Counted from the first letter of the stretch, positions 47,101 to 55,822 are shown. The stretch: 64,000 bases of DNA from Stomorhina lunata (GCA_933228675.1 OW121741.1:23527724-23591723); one strand, 5' to 3'. Notes: generated by a model not told the origin, from the sequence alone. A program made the numbers and translations.

Positions 47101-50100
47101 AGCTTTGTCCACCAACTTTATGGAAGATTTTGCGCAAAGATCTTGGCTTGCGACCTTACAAGATCCAGCTTGTGCAAGAATTAAAGCCGCGAGACCATGC
47201 AATGCGTCGTGATTTTGGTGTATGGGCCGAAAATGAGATTGATGCTGATTTTCATCGCAAAATTTTGTTCAGTGATGAGGCTCATTTTTGGTTGAATGGC
47301 TACGTCAACAAGCAAAATTGCCGCATTTGGAGTGAAGAGAATCCACATGAGACCCTTGAGACGCCATTACATCCACAAAAACTGACTGTTTGGTGTGCTC
47401 TATGGGCTGGTGGAGTCATTGGGCCATACTTCTTCCGAAATAATGCTGGAGAGTCAGTTACCATAAATGGAGACCGGTATAGAGCCATGATAACCGACTA
47501 TTTTGTTCCCCAATTGGATGGCATGAATGTGGATGAGTTGTGGTTCCAACAAGACGGCGCTACATGCCACACTGCGCACGTCACAATTGATTTATTGAAG
47601 GAAACATTCGATGAGCGCATAATTTCGCGGAATGGACCTGTCAATTGGCCACCAAGATCGTGCGATTTGACACCACTGGATTATTTTCTTTGGGGATATG
47701 TGAAGTCGCTCGTCTACGCCAACAAACCAGAAACGTTAGTGGACTTGGAAGCCAACATTCGTGGCGTTATTGCCAACATACGGCCCCATATGCTCGAAAA
47801 AGTAGTTGAAAATTGGACCTGTAGAATTGGCTTTATTCGAGCCAGCCGTGTGTGTTTTATTTCAATTCGAAGTTCTATACCTCTAAAAAAACAACCTTTA
47901 CTAGTGAAAACTTTAACAAAAACAAAAAAAAAAATGTATATATAATTTTTGTCCCCAATTTTTGCTGATTGGACATAATTTCCTTTTTTTTTAAAGTCTA
48001 TAAATTATTTCTTAAATTTGTACCCAATTTAGCAGAGTTTATTAATTTAAGTGTTAATCTTTAAATTTATGGTATTTTCCTTTTTGAAAACATCCTCTGG
48101 ATTTAAATATTGTCTTGTTAATAATTTCCTTAAATGCCTTAATATTTTTTTAATTTTAATAAGTTAAAGAATCTGTTTAGTGTTAAATTTTCATTCGTTA
48201 ATTTCGTTTTAAGATTTTTGGGCTTATTTTTCTTAACATGGGCCATGTGGTTTTTCAGCGGCTATTTTTTAGGATCATTTTTAAATGAATAACAAAATTT
48301 CATAATTGTCATCCCTTTTTTAATTAAATTTAGTCATTTGTAGAAGATAAGTAAGAAATCGTTATAATTAATTTGTTAAATTGGTAAATTTTGTTTACAA
48401 AATTTTTAGGTTAGGGTCAGTCCATTAAAGTAATAAGGCCATTTGGTGTCTATTTTTTCTTTTAAATTTATATGAAGTTTAAATTTTCTTGAAATTTATA
48501 TATTCACTTGAATGTAATTGAATATAATTTGTTTAATTTTCTTATGCTTTCTTTTTAGCTGATCCAAAATTTAGTGGCCCCATAAATAATATAACAGTTC
48601 CGGTTGGACGTGATGGTACATTAACGTGTGTAGTACATGATTTATTGGCATTTAAGGTAATTTGTTTTATAACATAATCAAATCAAAAGAGTTATCATAC
48701 ACTACTAGCTTAAGCCCGATATGCTTCGCTGCCATACAAAGTGTTAAGAGGACAGTTTTCTGCCAAAGTACATCTAAATTAAAACATTTACTATTTATCA
48801 CTTTTTCTTATATCAGATAGCCTGGCTACGCGTCGATACCCAAACGATATTGAGCATACAAAATCATGTGATCACCAAAAATCATCGCATTAGCATCAGC
48901 CATACGGAACATCGTATTTGGCAGCTACGCATACGAGATGTCCAGGAATCAGATCGTGGCTGGTATATGTGTCAAATCAATACGGATCCTATGAAATCAC
49001 AAATGGGCTATTTAGATGTCGTCGTGCCGCCCGATATAATAGATTATCAGACCAGCAATGATATGGTGGTGGCAACGGGTCAAAATATAAGTTTAATTTG
49101 TACAGCAGCGGGACAACCTAAGCCCTTAATAACATGGCGACGAGAAAAAGATTTACCTTTATATTCGGAAAATGGTCGGCATATTTATAGCACCGAAGGA
49201 GCAAATTTAACTCTATATCAAGTATCGAGAGAGACCATGGGTGCCTATTTGTGTATAGCCTCGAATGGAGTGCCGCCCACAGTTAGTAAAAGAATCAGCC
49301 TAATAGTAAATTGTGAGTTTAATATTTTTTATATATCATTTCCTTTTTGATATAATTTTTTTTACCCATATTCCCAGTTTCTCCTGTTATATGGACCCGT
49401 TATGATACCATTTATGTGGGCTTTGGTCAGAAAGTTATTCTTGAATGTATTTCTGAATCTCAACCTACCTCTGTCAATTATTGGCTTAAGGATAAAGAAT
49501 TTTTGCAAGGCGGTTCCTATGAGACGATTTTGCAAAATAATGTTTATAAAATGGTAATGCGTTTGGCTGTAAGGCCCAGCAAGTCCAAGGATTTTGGGGA
49601 ATATAAATGTGTGGCCAAGAATATGATGGGAGAAATGGAACAGTCGATAATATTGCATCGTAAGTCAATTAAATAAATACCCCAAAATATAGATCAAATT
49701 AGTTCTAGTTCATTTCTAGGTTCAGTTCCAGATTCAGTTCTAGGTTTAGTTTTAGGCTCAGTTTTAGGCTCAGTTTTAGGCTCAGTTCTATGTTCAGTTC
49801 TAGATTCAGTTCTAGTTCAGTTCTAGTTCAGTTCTAGTTCAGTTCTAGTTCAGTTCTAGTTCAGTTCTAGTTCAGTTCTAGTTCAGTTCTAGTTCAGTTC
49901 TAGTTCAGTTCTAGTTCAGTTCTAGTTCAGTTCTAGTTCAGTTCTAGTTCAGTTCTAGTTCAGTTCTAGTTCAGTTCTAGTTCAGTTCTAGTTCAGTTCT
50001 AGTTCAGTTCTAGTTCAGTTCTAGTTCAGTTCTAGTTCAGTTCTAGTTCAGTTCTAGTTCAGTTCTAGGTTCAGTTCTAGATTCAGTTCTAGTTCAGTTC

Positions 50101-52733
50101 TAGTTCAGTTCTAGTTCAGTTCTAGTTCAGTTCTAGTTCAGTTTTAGTTCAGTTCTAGTTCAGTTCCAGTTCAGTTCTAGTTCAGTTCTAGTTCAGTTTT
50201 AGTTCAGTTCTAGTTCAGTTCTAGTTCTAGTTCAGTTCTAGTTCAGTTCTAGTTCAGTTCTAGTTCAGTTCTAGTTCAGTTCTAGTTCAGTTCTAGTTCA
50301 GTTCTAGTTCAGTTCTAGTTCAGTTCTAGTTCAGTTCTAGTTCAGTTCTAGTTCAGTTCTAGTTCAGTTCTAGTTCAGTTCTAGTTCAGTTCTAGTTCAG
50401 TTCTAGTTCAGTTCTAGTTCAGTTCTAGTTCAGTTCTAGTTCAGTTCTAGTTCAGTTCTAGTTCAGTTCTAGTTCAGTTCTAGTTCAGTTCTAGTTCAGT
50501 TCTAGTTCAGTTCTAGTTCAGTTCTAGTTCAGTTCTAGTTCAGTTCTAGTTCAGTTCTAGTTCAGTTCTAGTTCAGTTCTAGTTCAGTTCTAGTTCAGTT
50601 CTAGTTCAGTTCTAGTTCAGTTCTAGTTCAGTTCTAGTTCAGTTCTAGTTCAGTTCTAGTTCAGTTCTAGTTCAGTTCTAGTTCAGTTCTAGTTCAGTTC
50701 TAGTTCAGTTCTAGTTCAGTTCTAGTTCAGTTCTAGTTCAGTTCTAGTTCAGTTCTAGTTCAGTTCTAGTTCAGTTCTAGTTCAGTTCTAGTTCAGTTCT
50801 AGTTCAGTTCTAGTTCAGTTCTAGTTCAGTTCTAGTTCAGTTCTAGTTCAGTTCTAGTTCAGTTCTAGTTCAGTTCTAGTTCAGTTCTAGTTCAGTTCTA
50901 GTTCAGTTCTAGTTCAGTTCTAGTTCAGTTCTAGTTCAGTTCTAGTTCAGTTCTAGTTCAGTTCTAGTTCAGTTCTAGTTCAGTTCTAGTTCAGTTCTAG
51001 TTCAGTTCTAGTTCAGTTCTAGTTCAGTTCTAGTTCAGTTCTAGTTCAGTTCTAGTTCAGTTCTAGTTCTAGTTCAGTTCTAGTTCAGTTCTAGTTCAGT
51101 TCTAGTTCAGTTCTAGTTCAGTTCTAGTTCAGTTCTAGTTCAGTTCTAGTTCAGTTCTAGTTCAGTTCTAGTTCAGTTCTAGTTCAGTTCTAGTTCAGTT
51201 CTAGTTCAGTTCTAGTTCAGTTCTAGTTCAGTTCTAGTTCAGTTCTAGTTCAGTTCTAGTTCAGTTCTAGTTCAGTTCTAGTTCAGTTCTAGTTCAGTTC
51301 TAGTTCAGTTCTAGTTCAGTTCTATGTTCAGTTCTAGTTCAGTTCTAGTTCAGTTCTAGTTCAGTTCTAGTTCAGTTCTAGCTCAGTTCTAGTTCAGTTC
51401 TAGTTCAGTTCTAGTTCAGTTTTAGGTTCAGTTCTAGGTTCAGTTCTAGTTCAGTTCTAGTTCAGTTTTAGTTCAGTTCTAGTTCAGTTCTAGTTCAGTT
51501 CTAGTTCAGTTCTAGTTCAGTTCTAGTTCAGTTCTAGTTCAGTTCTAGTTCAGTTCTAGTTCAGTTCTAGTTCAGTTCTAGTTCAGTTCTAGTTCAGTTC
51601 TAGTTCAGTTCTAGTTCAGTTCTAGTTCAGTTCTAGTTCAGTTCTAGTTCAGTTCTAGTTCAGTTCTAGTTCAGTTCTAGTTCAGTTCTAGTTCAGTTCT
51701 AGTTCAGTTCTAGTTCAGTTCTAGTTCAGTTCTAGTTCAGTTCTAGTTCAGTTCTAGTTCAGTTCTAGTTCAGTTCTAGTTCAGTTCTAGTTCAGTTCTA
51801 GTTCAGTTCTAGTTCAGTTCTAGTTCAGTTCTAGTTCAGTTCTAGTTCAGTTCTAGTTCAGTTCTAGTTCAGTTCTAGTTCAGTTCTAGTTCAGTTCTAG
51901 TTCAGTTCTAGTTCAGTTCTAGTTCAGTTCTAGTTCAGTTCTAGTTCAGTTCTAGTTCAGTTCTAGTTCAGTTCTAGTTCAGTTCTAGTTCAGTTCTAGT
52001 TCAGTTCTAGTTCAGTTCTAGTTCAGTTCTAGTTCAGTTCTAGTTCAGTTCTAGTTCAGTTCTAGTTCAGTTCTAGTTCAGTTCTAGTTCAGTTCTAGTT
52101 CAGTTCTAGTTCAGTTCTAGTTCAGTTCTAGTTCAGTTCTAGTTCAGTTCTAGTTCTAGTTCAGTTTTAGGTTTAGTTCTAGGTTCAGTTCTAGATTCAG
52201 TTTTAGGTTTAGTTCTAGGTTTAGTTCTAGGTTCAGTTCTAGGTTCAGCTCTAGGTTTAGTTCTAGGTTCAGTTCTAGGTTAAGTTCTAGATTCAGTTCT
52301 AGGTTCAGTTTTAGGTTCAGTTCTAGGTTTTAGGTTCAGTTCTTGTATAATTCTAGGTTCAGTTCTAATTCAGTTCTTGTATAATTCTAGGTTCAGTTCT
52401 ATGTACAGTTTCAGATTAAGTTCTACGTTCAGTTCCTGGTTCGGTTTTAGGTTTAGTTCTATAAATTTTCAAATATTTTTTTAATTTTTCAGACAAGGCC
52501 AAAAAGAACCAACAGCATGCCTATCAAAACAAGGACAATCAATTGATAATCATAGAAGGTAATTTCAAATAATTTTTATAAAATATTTTAGAGTTATAAG
52601 TTTTATATTTTCAGAATTTATTACTGGCCACCAAGAAATCCTGAAACCAAATTTATGGTATTTACAATGTATACTAATGAAAACATTACTATTTTCAATA
52701 AAATTTTAGATTTTTCTAAAAAAAAAAACTGAC
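35104..52733 (+). CDS. DIP-type (Dpr-interacting protein) three-Ig cell-surface protein, six exons
   Basis: Proposed join: 35104-35182, 48559-48656, 48817-49312, 49378-49659, 52493-52558, 52615-52733 (1140 nt, 379 residues). Each junction has GT/AG sites and matching phase. Residues 1 to about 20 form a signal peptide (MKLFKGFIIFLQ). Three Ig domains follow, each with the Cys pair and core Trp: C50/W62/C111, C154/W166/C205, C248/W260/C302. Family-typical words include VGRDGTLTCVV, WLRVDTQTILSI, DRGWYMCQINTDPM, GYLDVVVPPDI and AYLCIASNGVPP. DIPs bind Dpr proteins on partner neurons to specify synapses and are usually membrane- or GPI-tethered. I cannot assign the paralogue. The last exon is the weakest part: the C-terminus is only moderately hydrophobic, and an AATAAA lies inside it (52698). 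Intron 1 is 13.4 kb of repeats. Confidence 0.82.
35335..37020 (+). repeat. Tandem/dispersed repeat family R2, main block
   Basis: About six diverged units of roughly 250-330 bp. Each runs AAGCTAAATATGCAAATATA, GCAGATAATTTATATATTGC, CTTAAACTTAGACTTAAATG, GAAAAAAGTTATATTGTAAT, a TTTTTCGCAAAAAA word and ATTCTATAGAATGGAATTTA. Starts are near 35500, 35793, 36173, 36420 and 36770. Lies inside intron 1 of the DIP-type gene. Confidence 0.85.
37085..37370 (+). pseudogene. LINE reverse transcriptase C-terminal fragment (same family as 31640-32240)
   Basis: Plus-strand reading gives LLNATNQIPTSVEV and QWKWRR, then after frameshifts NTNIARQAL and LVIESDIKGWLRP, matching the minus-strand fragment at 31.6-32.2 kb. 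Broken by stops. It is followed directly by another LINE piece of a related but distinct family. Confidence 0.8.
37380..39000 (+). pseudogene. LINE reverse transcriptase, degenerate but ordered
   Basis: Domain motifs appear in the right order across changing frames: VGSDGIPAVLLKAN (37512), LPKKENFQDCS (37650), LEQASFRPN (37755), a KAFDTL-like site (37980), VKVGVRPGCVLSPLLF (38100-38148), the catalytic box IDYADDV (about 38228-38250) and the C-terminal CLRSILMMYWPVTITN (38800). The catalytic YADD is intact, but many stops and frameshifts kill the element. A segment around 37830-37925 is repeated at 37925-38085, and a foreign stretch interrupts 38290-38540. Located in intron 1 of the DIP-type gene. 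Confidence 0.85.
39001..39700 (+). pseudogene. LINE 3'-end fragments, partly duplicated
   Basis: Two similar 3' tails lie side by side. Both carry TTCCAGAAGGTC (38977/39410) and a CATCGAC.GCGTGTTG stretch with CTTACTACCGATG (39286/39593). They look like the very C-terminus and 3' UTR of the preceding LINE family. No open frame survives. Confidence 0.65.
39701..40419. other. AT-rich intronic sequence
   Basis: No gene recognised; the open frame 39959-40150 has no domain. Confidence 0.5.
40420..42290 (+). repeat. 11/12-bp satellite (GAACTGAACTA)n inside DIP intron 1
   Basis: The core from about 40865 to 42165 is roughly 118 nearly identical copies of GAACTGAACTA. The edges (40420-40860 and 42170-42290) are 12-bp variants of the type GAACCTAGAACT with many changes. 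The 12-bp part is divisible by 3 and makes an artefactual LNLE-type open frame at 40594-40866. The reverse complement of the same satellite fills intron 4 (49700-52475). Confidence 0.96.
42291..43509. other. AT-rich intronic sequence
   Basis: No gene, RNA or element recognised. Confidence 0.5.
43697..44882 (-). mobile_element. Tc1/mariner-superfamily element, second family, inserted in a LINE
   Basis: The inverted ends are GGGCCGATGTTGA (43697-43709) and its near complement TCAACATCGGGCC (44870-44882). The flanking LINE sequence resumes directly on both sides, which fixes the insertion boundaries independently. The right flank keeps TA; the left has CA, probably a mutated target site. About 1.19 kb. 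Confidence 0.8.
43783..44788 (-). pseudogene. Transposase of the second Tc1/mariner family, broken
   Basis: The start ATG is at 44788 (MERYTIQQRVKVIQTYYENG, a DUF4817-type helix-turn-helix). A deletion and frameshift near 44650 removes the end of this domain. The frame then runs 44639-44235 with RRAQQLHLSRSSL, HKDLHLHAYKVQLAQELKP and the first catalytic Asp in FSDEAHFHLSG, and stops where Trp is expected after RVTV. After at least one more frameshift, 44172-43783 carries the second and third Asp in WFQQDGATCYT and RSCDLTPLDL, again with 36 residues between. It is about half as similar to copies 1 and 2 by eye, so it is a separate family. Non-functional. Confidence 0.88.
45412..45835. other. 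Short non-coding interval
   Basis: Nothing recognised between the LINE fragment and the next repeat. Confidence 0.5.
45836..46546. repeat. Interspersed repeat R1, head-to-head palindromic copy
   Basis: Begins like the full-length R1 copies (ACAAGTAAGAAAG at 45836) and runs through the middle of the element. Instead of the usual 3' end it then returns through an inverted copy of its own first 180 bp (46367-46546, ending CACTTTCTTACTTGT). Arms of about 180 bp flank a spacer of about 350 bp. It therefore has long terminal inverted repeats that the other copies lack. Confidence 0.9.
46694..47898 (+). mobile_element. Tc1/mariner-superfamily transposon, copy 2
   Basis: Flanked by TA at 46692-46693 and 47899-47900. 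The left inverted end is GGGTGTTTTTTATTG, and the right end is its complement with a mutated tip (CAACC in place of CACCC). It is the same family as copy 1 at 27.8 kb but 90 bp shorter because of a deletion at 47848/47849 that joins the transposase C-terminus to the 3' terminal region. Located in intron 1 of the DIP-type gene, same strand. Confidence 0.92.
46806..47945 (+). CDS. Tc1/mariner transposase, long open frame with altered C-terminus
   Basis: Uninterrupted from ATG at 46806 to a stop at 47943-47945 (379 codons). An upstream in-frame TTG extends the frame but is not a credible start. N-terminal DUF4817-type helix-turn-helix (TKEQRLQIVQIYFENN), then HRAQQLELCPPTL, the first Asp in FSDEAHFWLNG, the second in WFQQDGATCHT and the third in RSCDLTPLDYFLWG, with 36 residues between the last two. 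Compared with copy 1, residues 1 to about 348 are full length. Then a deletion replaces the native last 11 residues with about 31 residues read from the inverted end and flanking DNA. The catalytic core is intact, so activity is possible but unproven; the mutated right end may impair mobility. Confidence 0.92.
   Translation: MNRLTKEQRLQIVQIYFENNGSVREVYRKLRPFYGRHNRPSEQLIRLTMDCFRTTFTLCDNTHPQRRRTVRTEETIAAVEQSVEEDPNESIRHRAQQLELCPPTLWKILRKDLGLRPYKIQLVQELKPRDHAMRRDFGVWAENEIDADFHRKILFSDEAHFWLNGYVNKQNCRIWSEENPHETLETPLHPQKLTVWCALWAGGVIGPYFFRNNAGESVTINGDRYRAMITDYFVPQLDGMNVDELWFQQDGATCHTAHVTIDLLKETFDERIISRNGPVNWPPRSCDLTPLDYFLWGYVKSLVYANKPETLVDLEANIRGVIANIRPHMLEKVVENWTCRIGFIRASRVCFISIRSSIPLKKQPLLVKTLTKTKKKMYI
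47901..48558. other. End of DIP intron 1
   Basis: T-rich sequence leading to the polypyrimidine tract and TTTTTAG acceptor at 48552-48558. No element recognised. Confidence 0.6.
48559..48656 (+). CDS. DIP-type gene exon 2: first half of Ig1
   Basis: Acceptor CTTTTTAG precedes it and donor GTAATT follows. It encodes DPKFSGPINNITVPVGRDG, the first Ig1 Cys (C50) and VVHDLLAFK, phase 0 at its end. The N-linked site motif NIT is present. Confidence 0.9.
48817..49312 (+). CDS. DIP-type gene exon 3: rest of Ig1 and all of Ig2
   Basis: Preceded by TTATATCAG, followed by GTGAGT. Starts IAWLRVDTQTIL, carries C111 in GWYMCQ, the linker VVVPPDI, and the whole of Ig2 (C154, W166, C205) to ISLIVN. The open frame continues into the intron past 49312, but the phase-1 join to 49378 restores the family's VNFSPVIW-type linker. 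Confidence 0.93.
49378..49659 (+). CDS. DIP-type gene exon 4: Ig3
   Basis: Acceptor ATTCCCAG, donor GTAAGT. Encodes SPVIWTRYDTIYVGFGQKV, C248, W260 and the Y-x-C motif EYKCVAKN with C302. Ends phase 1 (C), which joins AC of exon 5 to give His in the sequence LHHKAKK. Confidence 0.93.
49700..52475 (-). repeat. 11-bp satellite (TTCAGTTCTAG)n filling DIP intron 4
   Basis: Reverse complement of the array at 40420-42290. About 2.35 kb (49808-52160) is nearly pure 11-bp repeat, roughly 210 copies, with a few scattered variants (near 50070, 51060, 51330, 51420). Both edges (49700-49805 and 52165-52475) are degenerate 12-bp variants of the GGTTCAGTTCTA type. The array occupies almost the whole 2833-bp intron, coming within about 40 bp of the donor and 20-50 bp of the acceptor tract. 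Confidence 0.97.
52493..52558 (+). CDS. DIP-type gene exon 5: juxtamembrane linker
   Basis: Acceptor TTTTTCAG, donor GTAATT. Encodes 21 whole codons, KAKKNQQHAYQNKDNQ then LIIIE, polar and basic. If the donor were not used, the frame would stop within five codons (52570-52572), giving an alternative C-terminus. Confidence 0.7.
52615..52733 (+). CDS. DIP-type gene exon 6: C-terminus (tentative)
   Basis: Acceptor ATATTTTCAG. Reads EFITGHQEILKPNLWYLQC and then a moderately hydrophobic, lysine-ended tail to TGA at 52731-52733. An AATAAA (52698) inside the exon and another at 52937 could serve polyadenylation. A GPI-attachment signal would be expected in this family and is not convincing here, so the true last exon may differ. 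Confidence 0.5.
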
Positions 52734-54411
52734 TAGAGTCAAATCAAGAATTATTTGAAGACTGAATTTTACCAATTCCGATTTCGTTAAAATTTTTATC
52801 TTATTTGATTTAAGTTCTTTTCCAAAGTAACTTTTTTAAGATTTTGAATCAAAGCTAATTTGAAAAGTTGTTTAAAAAATTTTATTCCTTCAAAAATTTT
52901 TGATTTGATTCAAAATTTTGTATTAATTTTGGAGAAAATAAAATACTTTTAGTATATTTTTTTTTTTTGTTGTTTGAAGACATTTTTTTAGTGTGTTTAT
53001 TAATATAATTTAAAATTTATTAAATTTTTTTAGAAGAAATATCTTAAAATAGTAAAATTTTGCTAAACTTAAGCTAAGATTGGTTTGTTTTAAAATAAAG
53101 CTAAATGACAAAAAAATTAAGATTCAAAAAGATTTTTAAGGTGCTCTTTATATCAAGCGATTAGTAAAACTTTGGATTTTTTTTAACTTTTGGTGAAATT
53201 TTAAAGGCTTTATTTTTATTTATTTAAAATAATTTCAATATCTATTAAAACTTTAATAGAATACAAACATTTGTTAAAACTCAATTATAATACATTTATT
53301 TATTAATTTATTTAGTAATAATTTATTTAGTAATATACAATTTATTGATAGAATCCAAAAAAATGTTGGTGAGGACAACAAATTTCTACACGCGTCATGA
53401 TGCTATCTTCTTCATTAGGAGTATCCCTATCTTCTTCAGGAGGAGTATCCCTACTTTTAGTTAGATCAAAAAGCTTGCATTATTACCTATTTTTGGGCTT
53501 TTATCAACAAATTGTCTATTACATTAATAACTAAATGTATTAGAATGGGATCAAGTGCAAATAATTTTTCATTTTGAATAATATTTTGTTATTTTTTGAT
53601 TTGTTAAAACCTTAAAAATTTAGGAATAATTTTAAGAGATTTTTTTGTTTTTGTTTAAATGTAAAATGTTTAAATTACACTTTAAGGGTTTTGATTATTT
53701 AGACATTTAGAGTTGAATTGAAACCTTAAAGAAATTTATTGTATAATAAAAAAAAGATTTTGAAATAAACAAAATTTTTTACTAAAGAAAAAAACTTAAA
53801 CATTTTAATTAGAAATTTATAAAAGCGAGGTAGTTTTGAGACATTTCTACTCTCTCTTCTTTTTTGGGTTTATTATTTTTTTGTTAAAATTTTAAAATTA
53901 ACAAAATTAAGATTTTTAATTTTTATCCCAATTTTTTTTAACTAATTTCAACAACCTTTAACTAAGTCAAACATTAAATAAAATTTCTTAGAATAAAATC
54001 TTAAAGAAAATAATTTAAAAACTTGTCTTTAAAATAGGGTTAGAGGATTTCAAGATTGATAGCAAATTTGCAATGGTTTTGTAGTAAATATAACACAAAA
54101 TAATAGCCCAGTTCGATCCTAAAAGCCCCTTTTCAAATAGTCTATCATCATAGTAAGTCCCGTTTCACAAGAATCAGGTTTACTTGATCAGTTTTTCCTT
54201 AAATTTCTTTTGAACCTGCATTGACGTTCACACACAAACATTTTCTTTATCAGTTTTCATTTTATTTTCCTTAAATTTCATACAAATTTTCAAAATTTTC
54301 GTAAACTTGACTTTGCTCAATTTTAATTATGTCAGTTTTTTCACAAACAAATTCAAAACTTGATTAGCCAAATCTGACTAATATAAAAGTAGACTAAGTA
54401 TTTATTATTTC
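52734..54411. other. AT-rich intergenic sequence
   Basis: No gene recognised. It contains the likely 3' UTR of the DIP-type gene. A short GAGGAGTATCCCTA duplication is near 53418-53450. Confidence 0.55.
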
Positions 54412-54592
54412 ATAATAGCCCAGTTCACAATCTGTTGTAAATAATCTAGCATTGTAGGTAGCATTTGCAAATCGGCATAGCAAATAAAAAATTTACTTTT
54501 GAAACAAAATGGAAATATTTTTATTTGCTATACCGATTTGCAAAAGCTACGATTCTAGATTATTTGCAACGGATTGTGAAATGGGTTATTAT
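54412..54592. mobile_element. Foldback/MITE-like element
   Basis: A 180-bp imperfect palindrome. The left arm starts AATAGCCCAGTTCACAATC and the right arm ends with its near complement GATTGTGAAATGGGTTATT. Pairing continues inward through GTAAATAATCTAG and TTTGCAAATCGGCATAGCAA. ATTTCA on both sides may be a target-site duplication. Non-coding; superfamily not assigned. Confidence 0.75.
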
Positions 54593-54639
54593 TTCAATTT
54601 AAATTGTTAATTTGCTACATCGATTTGCATTTGCCAAGA

Positions 54640-55620
54640 TGATTGACTATTTGCAAGGGATTGCAAACTAATGGGATCTCATCAAACGAGTTCAAGCTAA
54701 GTTCAGGGGTACCGCAAGGCTCCGTTCTTTCCCCTACTCTATTTCATATCTTTATAAACGATCTTCTTCCAATCGTATCTACTTTTTTGCAGATAATAGT
54801 TACATTTCCCATTCGTATTCATTCCATCATAGACAAAAACTTTTAGAGATTGGCACTATGAGGCAAAACATGAATGAATCATTAAACCGCGATTTAGAAA
54901 CTATCAGGAATAGTGCAAAAAAACTCAATCTTGTTACTTCATCTGTTTTCATGGATTGTGTAAATATTCACAAAGCAGATGCTCTTGATGTTCTGGGCAT
55001 GAGAATTCAGTTTAATGTTCTAACCACATTTTTTAAGTGTCGAAAGAAGCATTCAAGTGCCTAGGTTTTCTAAAACACTGTAAGAGTTATCGAACTATTA
55101 CACCACCTATATCCGTCCGAAAATGGAATACAACTGTCATGTATGGGCCGGTGCTTTAAAGTCTATTTTGGAGCTTCTCGACCGAGTACAGCAGAGGGCG
55201 AAGGTGCTTATTGGTGACAGTAGGGTATCCAACTCTATTGACTAACTTGAACACCACCGCAGTGTGGGTTGTGTTTTACTGTTCTATCGTTACTTTTTTG
55301 GAATGTGCTCTAACGAAATTAGGAAACTTGTTCCCGAAACTCAAATTTTCATACGCAACACACGGCTGTCTGTTAGAGCTCACCCCTTCGTAGTCGATTG
55401 GCCAGTAAACAGAATAACACACTACAGAGAAAATGCATTCTTTAGCCGTACAGTTCGTATGCAGACAATTTCCCTGCCAGTTGCAATATAGGGAAGTTCA
55501 AATTAAATGTCCATAACCACTACTCCATCTATCCACCCTCCCATAACCTATTTTCCTAGTTCCAACACAATGCATTGCATAAGTAGGGGTTATCCCTGAG
55601 TGGTGGTTCTAAATAAACAA
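54640..55620 (+). pseudogene. LINE reverse transcriptase C-terminal half and 3' end
   Basis: Reads SGVPQGSVLSPTLFHIFIND (reverse transcriptase fingers/palm, 54700-54765). After a frameshift the catalytic box is seen as FADN in place of the usual YADD. Later come KEAFKCLGFL, YNCHVWAGALKSIL, QQRAKVLIGDS, LLFYRYFFGMCSNEIRKLVP, RAHPFVVDWPVN and a TRTVRMQTISLP-like end. Several frameshifts and stops. The 3' UTR ends around 55620 in AAATAAACAAAAG. The same family lies on the minus strand at 43510-45411. Confidence 0.87.
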
Positions 55621-55622
55621 AA

Positions 55623-55822
55623 GAAATCCGGTACGATAAACTTGTTGAGAAATTGAAGGCGATGAACTTGGTACCTTGGAAATGCGATGAAGAAAATTGG
55701 TAGAAGTATCACACTCATCGCAATTTTTGTTGATGATCTCGTGGTAGCTTTCAACGATCAGAATATGCTAAAGAGCCTAAAAGGAGAACTATCCAACACC
55801 TTCGAAATGAAGGACCTATGAC
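55623..55822 (+). pseudogene. Ty1/copia reverse transcriptase fragment, 5' piece
   Basis: After a broken leader (KLVEKLKAMNLVPWKCDEE), the frame at 55711-55820 reads TLIAIFVDDLVVAFND with the FVDD catalytic box at 55726-55737, then LKGELSNTFEMKDL. This is the copia-type reverse transcriptase pattern. It stops at an in-frame TGA where Gly is expected and is cut by the insertion at 55830-56398. Only the fragment remains; no LTRs were seen. Confidence 0.85.

Noticed and set aside
46904..47488. Antisense open frames inside the transposase
   Set aside because: Shadows of the plus-strand transposase; the same shadows occur in copy 1.
49313..49350. Extension of Ig2 exon frame past 49312
   Set aside because: A GTGAGT donor lies there, and splicing in phase 1 to 49378 restores the conserved linker into Ig3.
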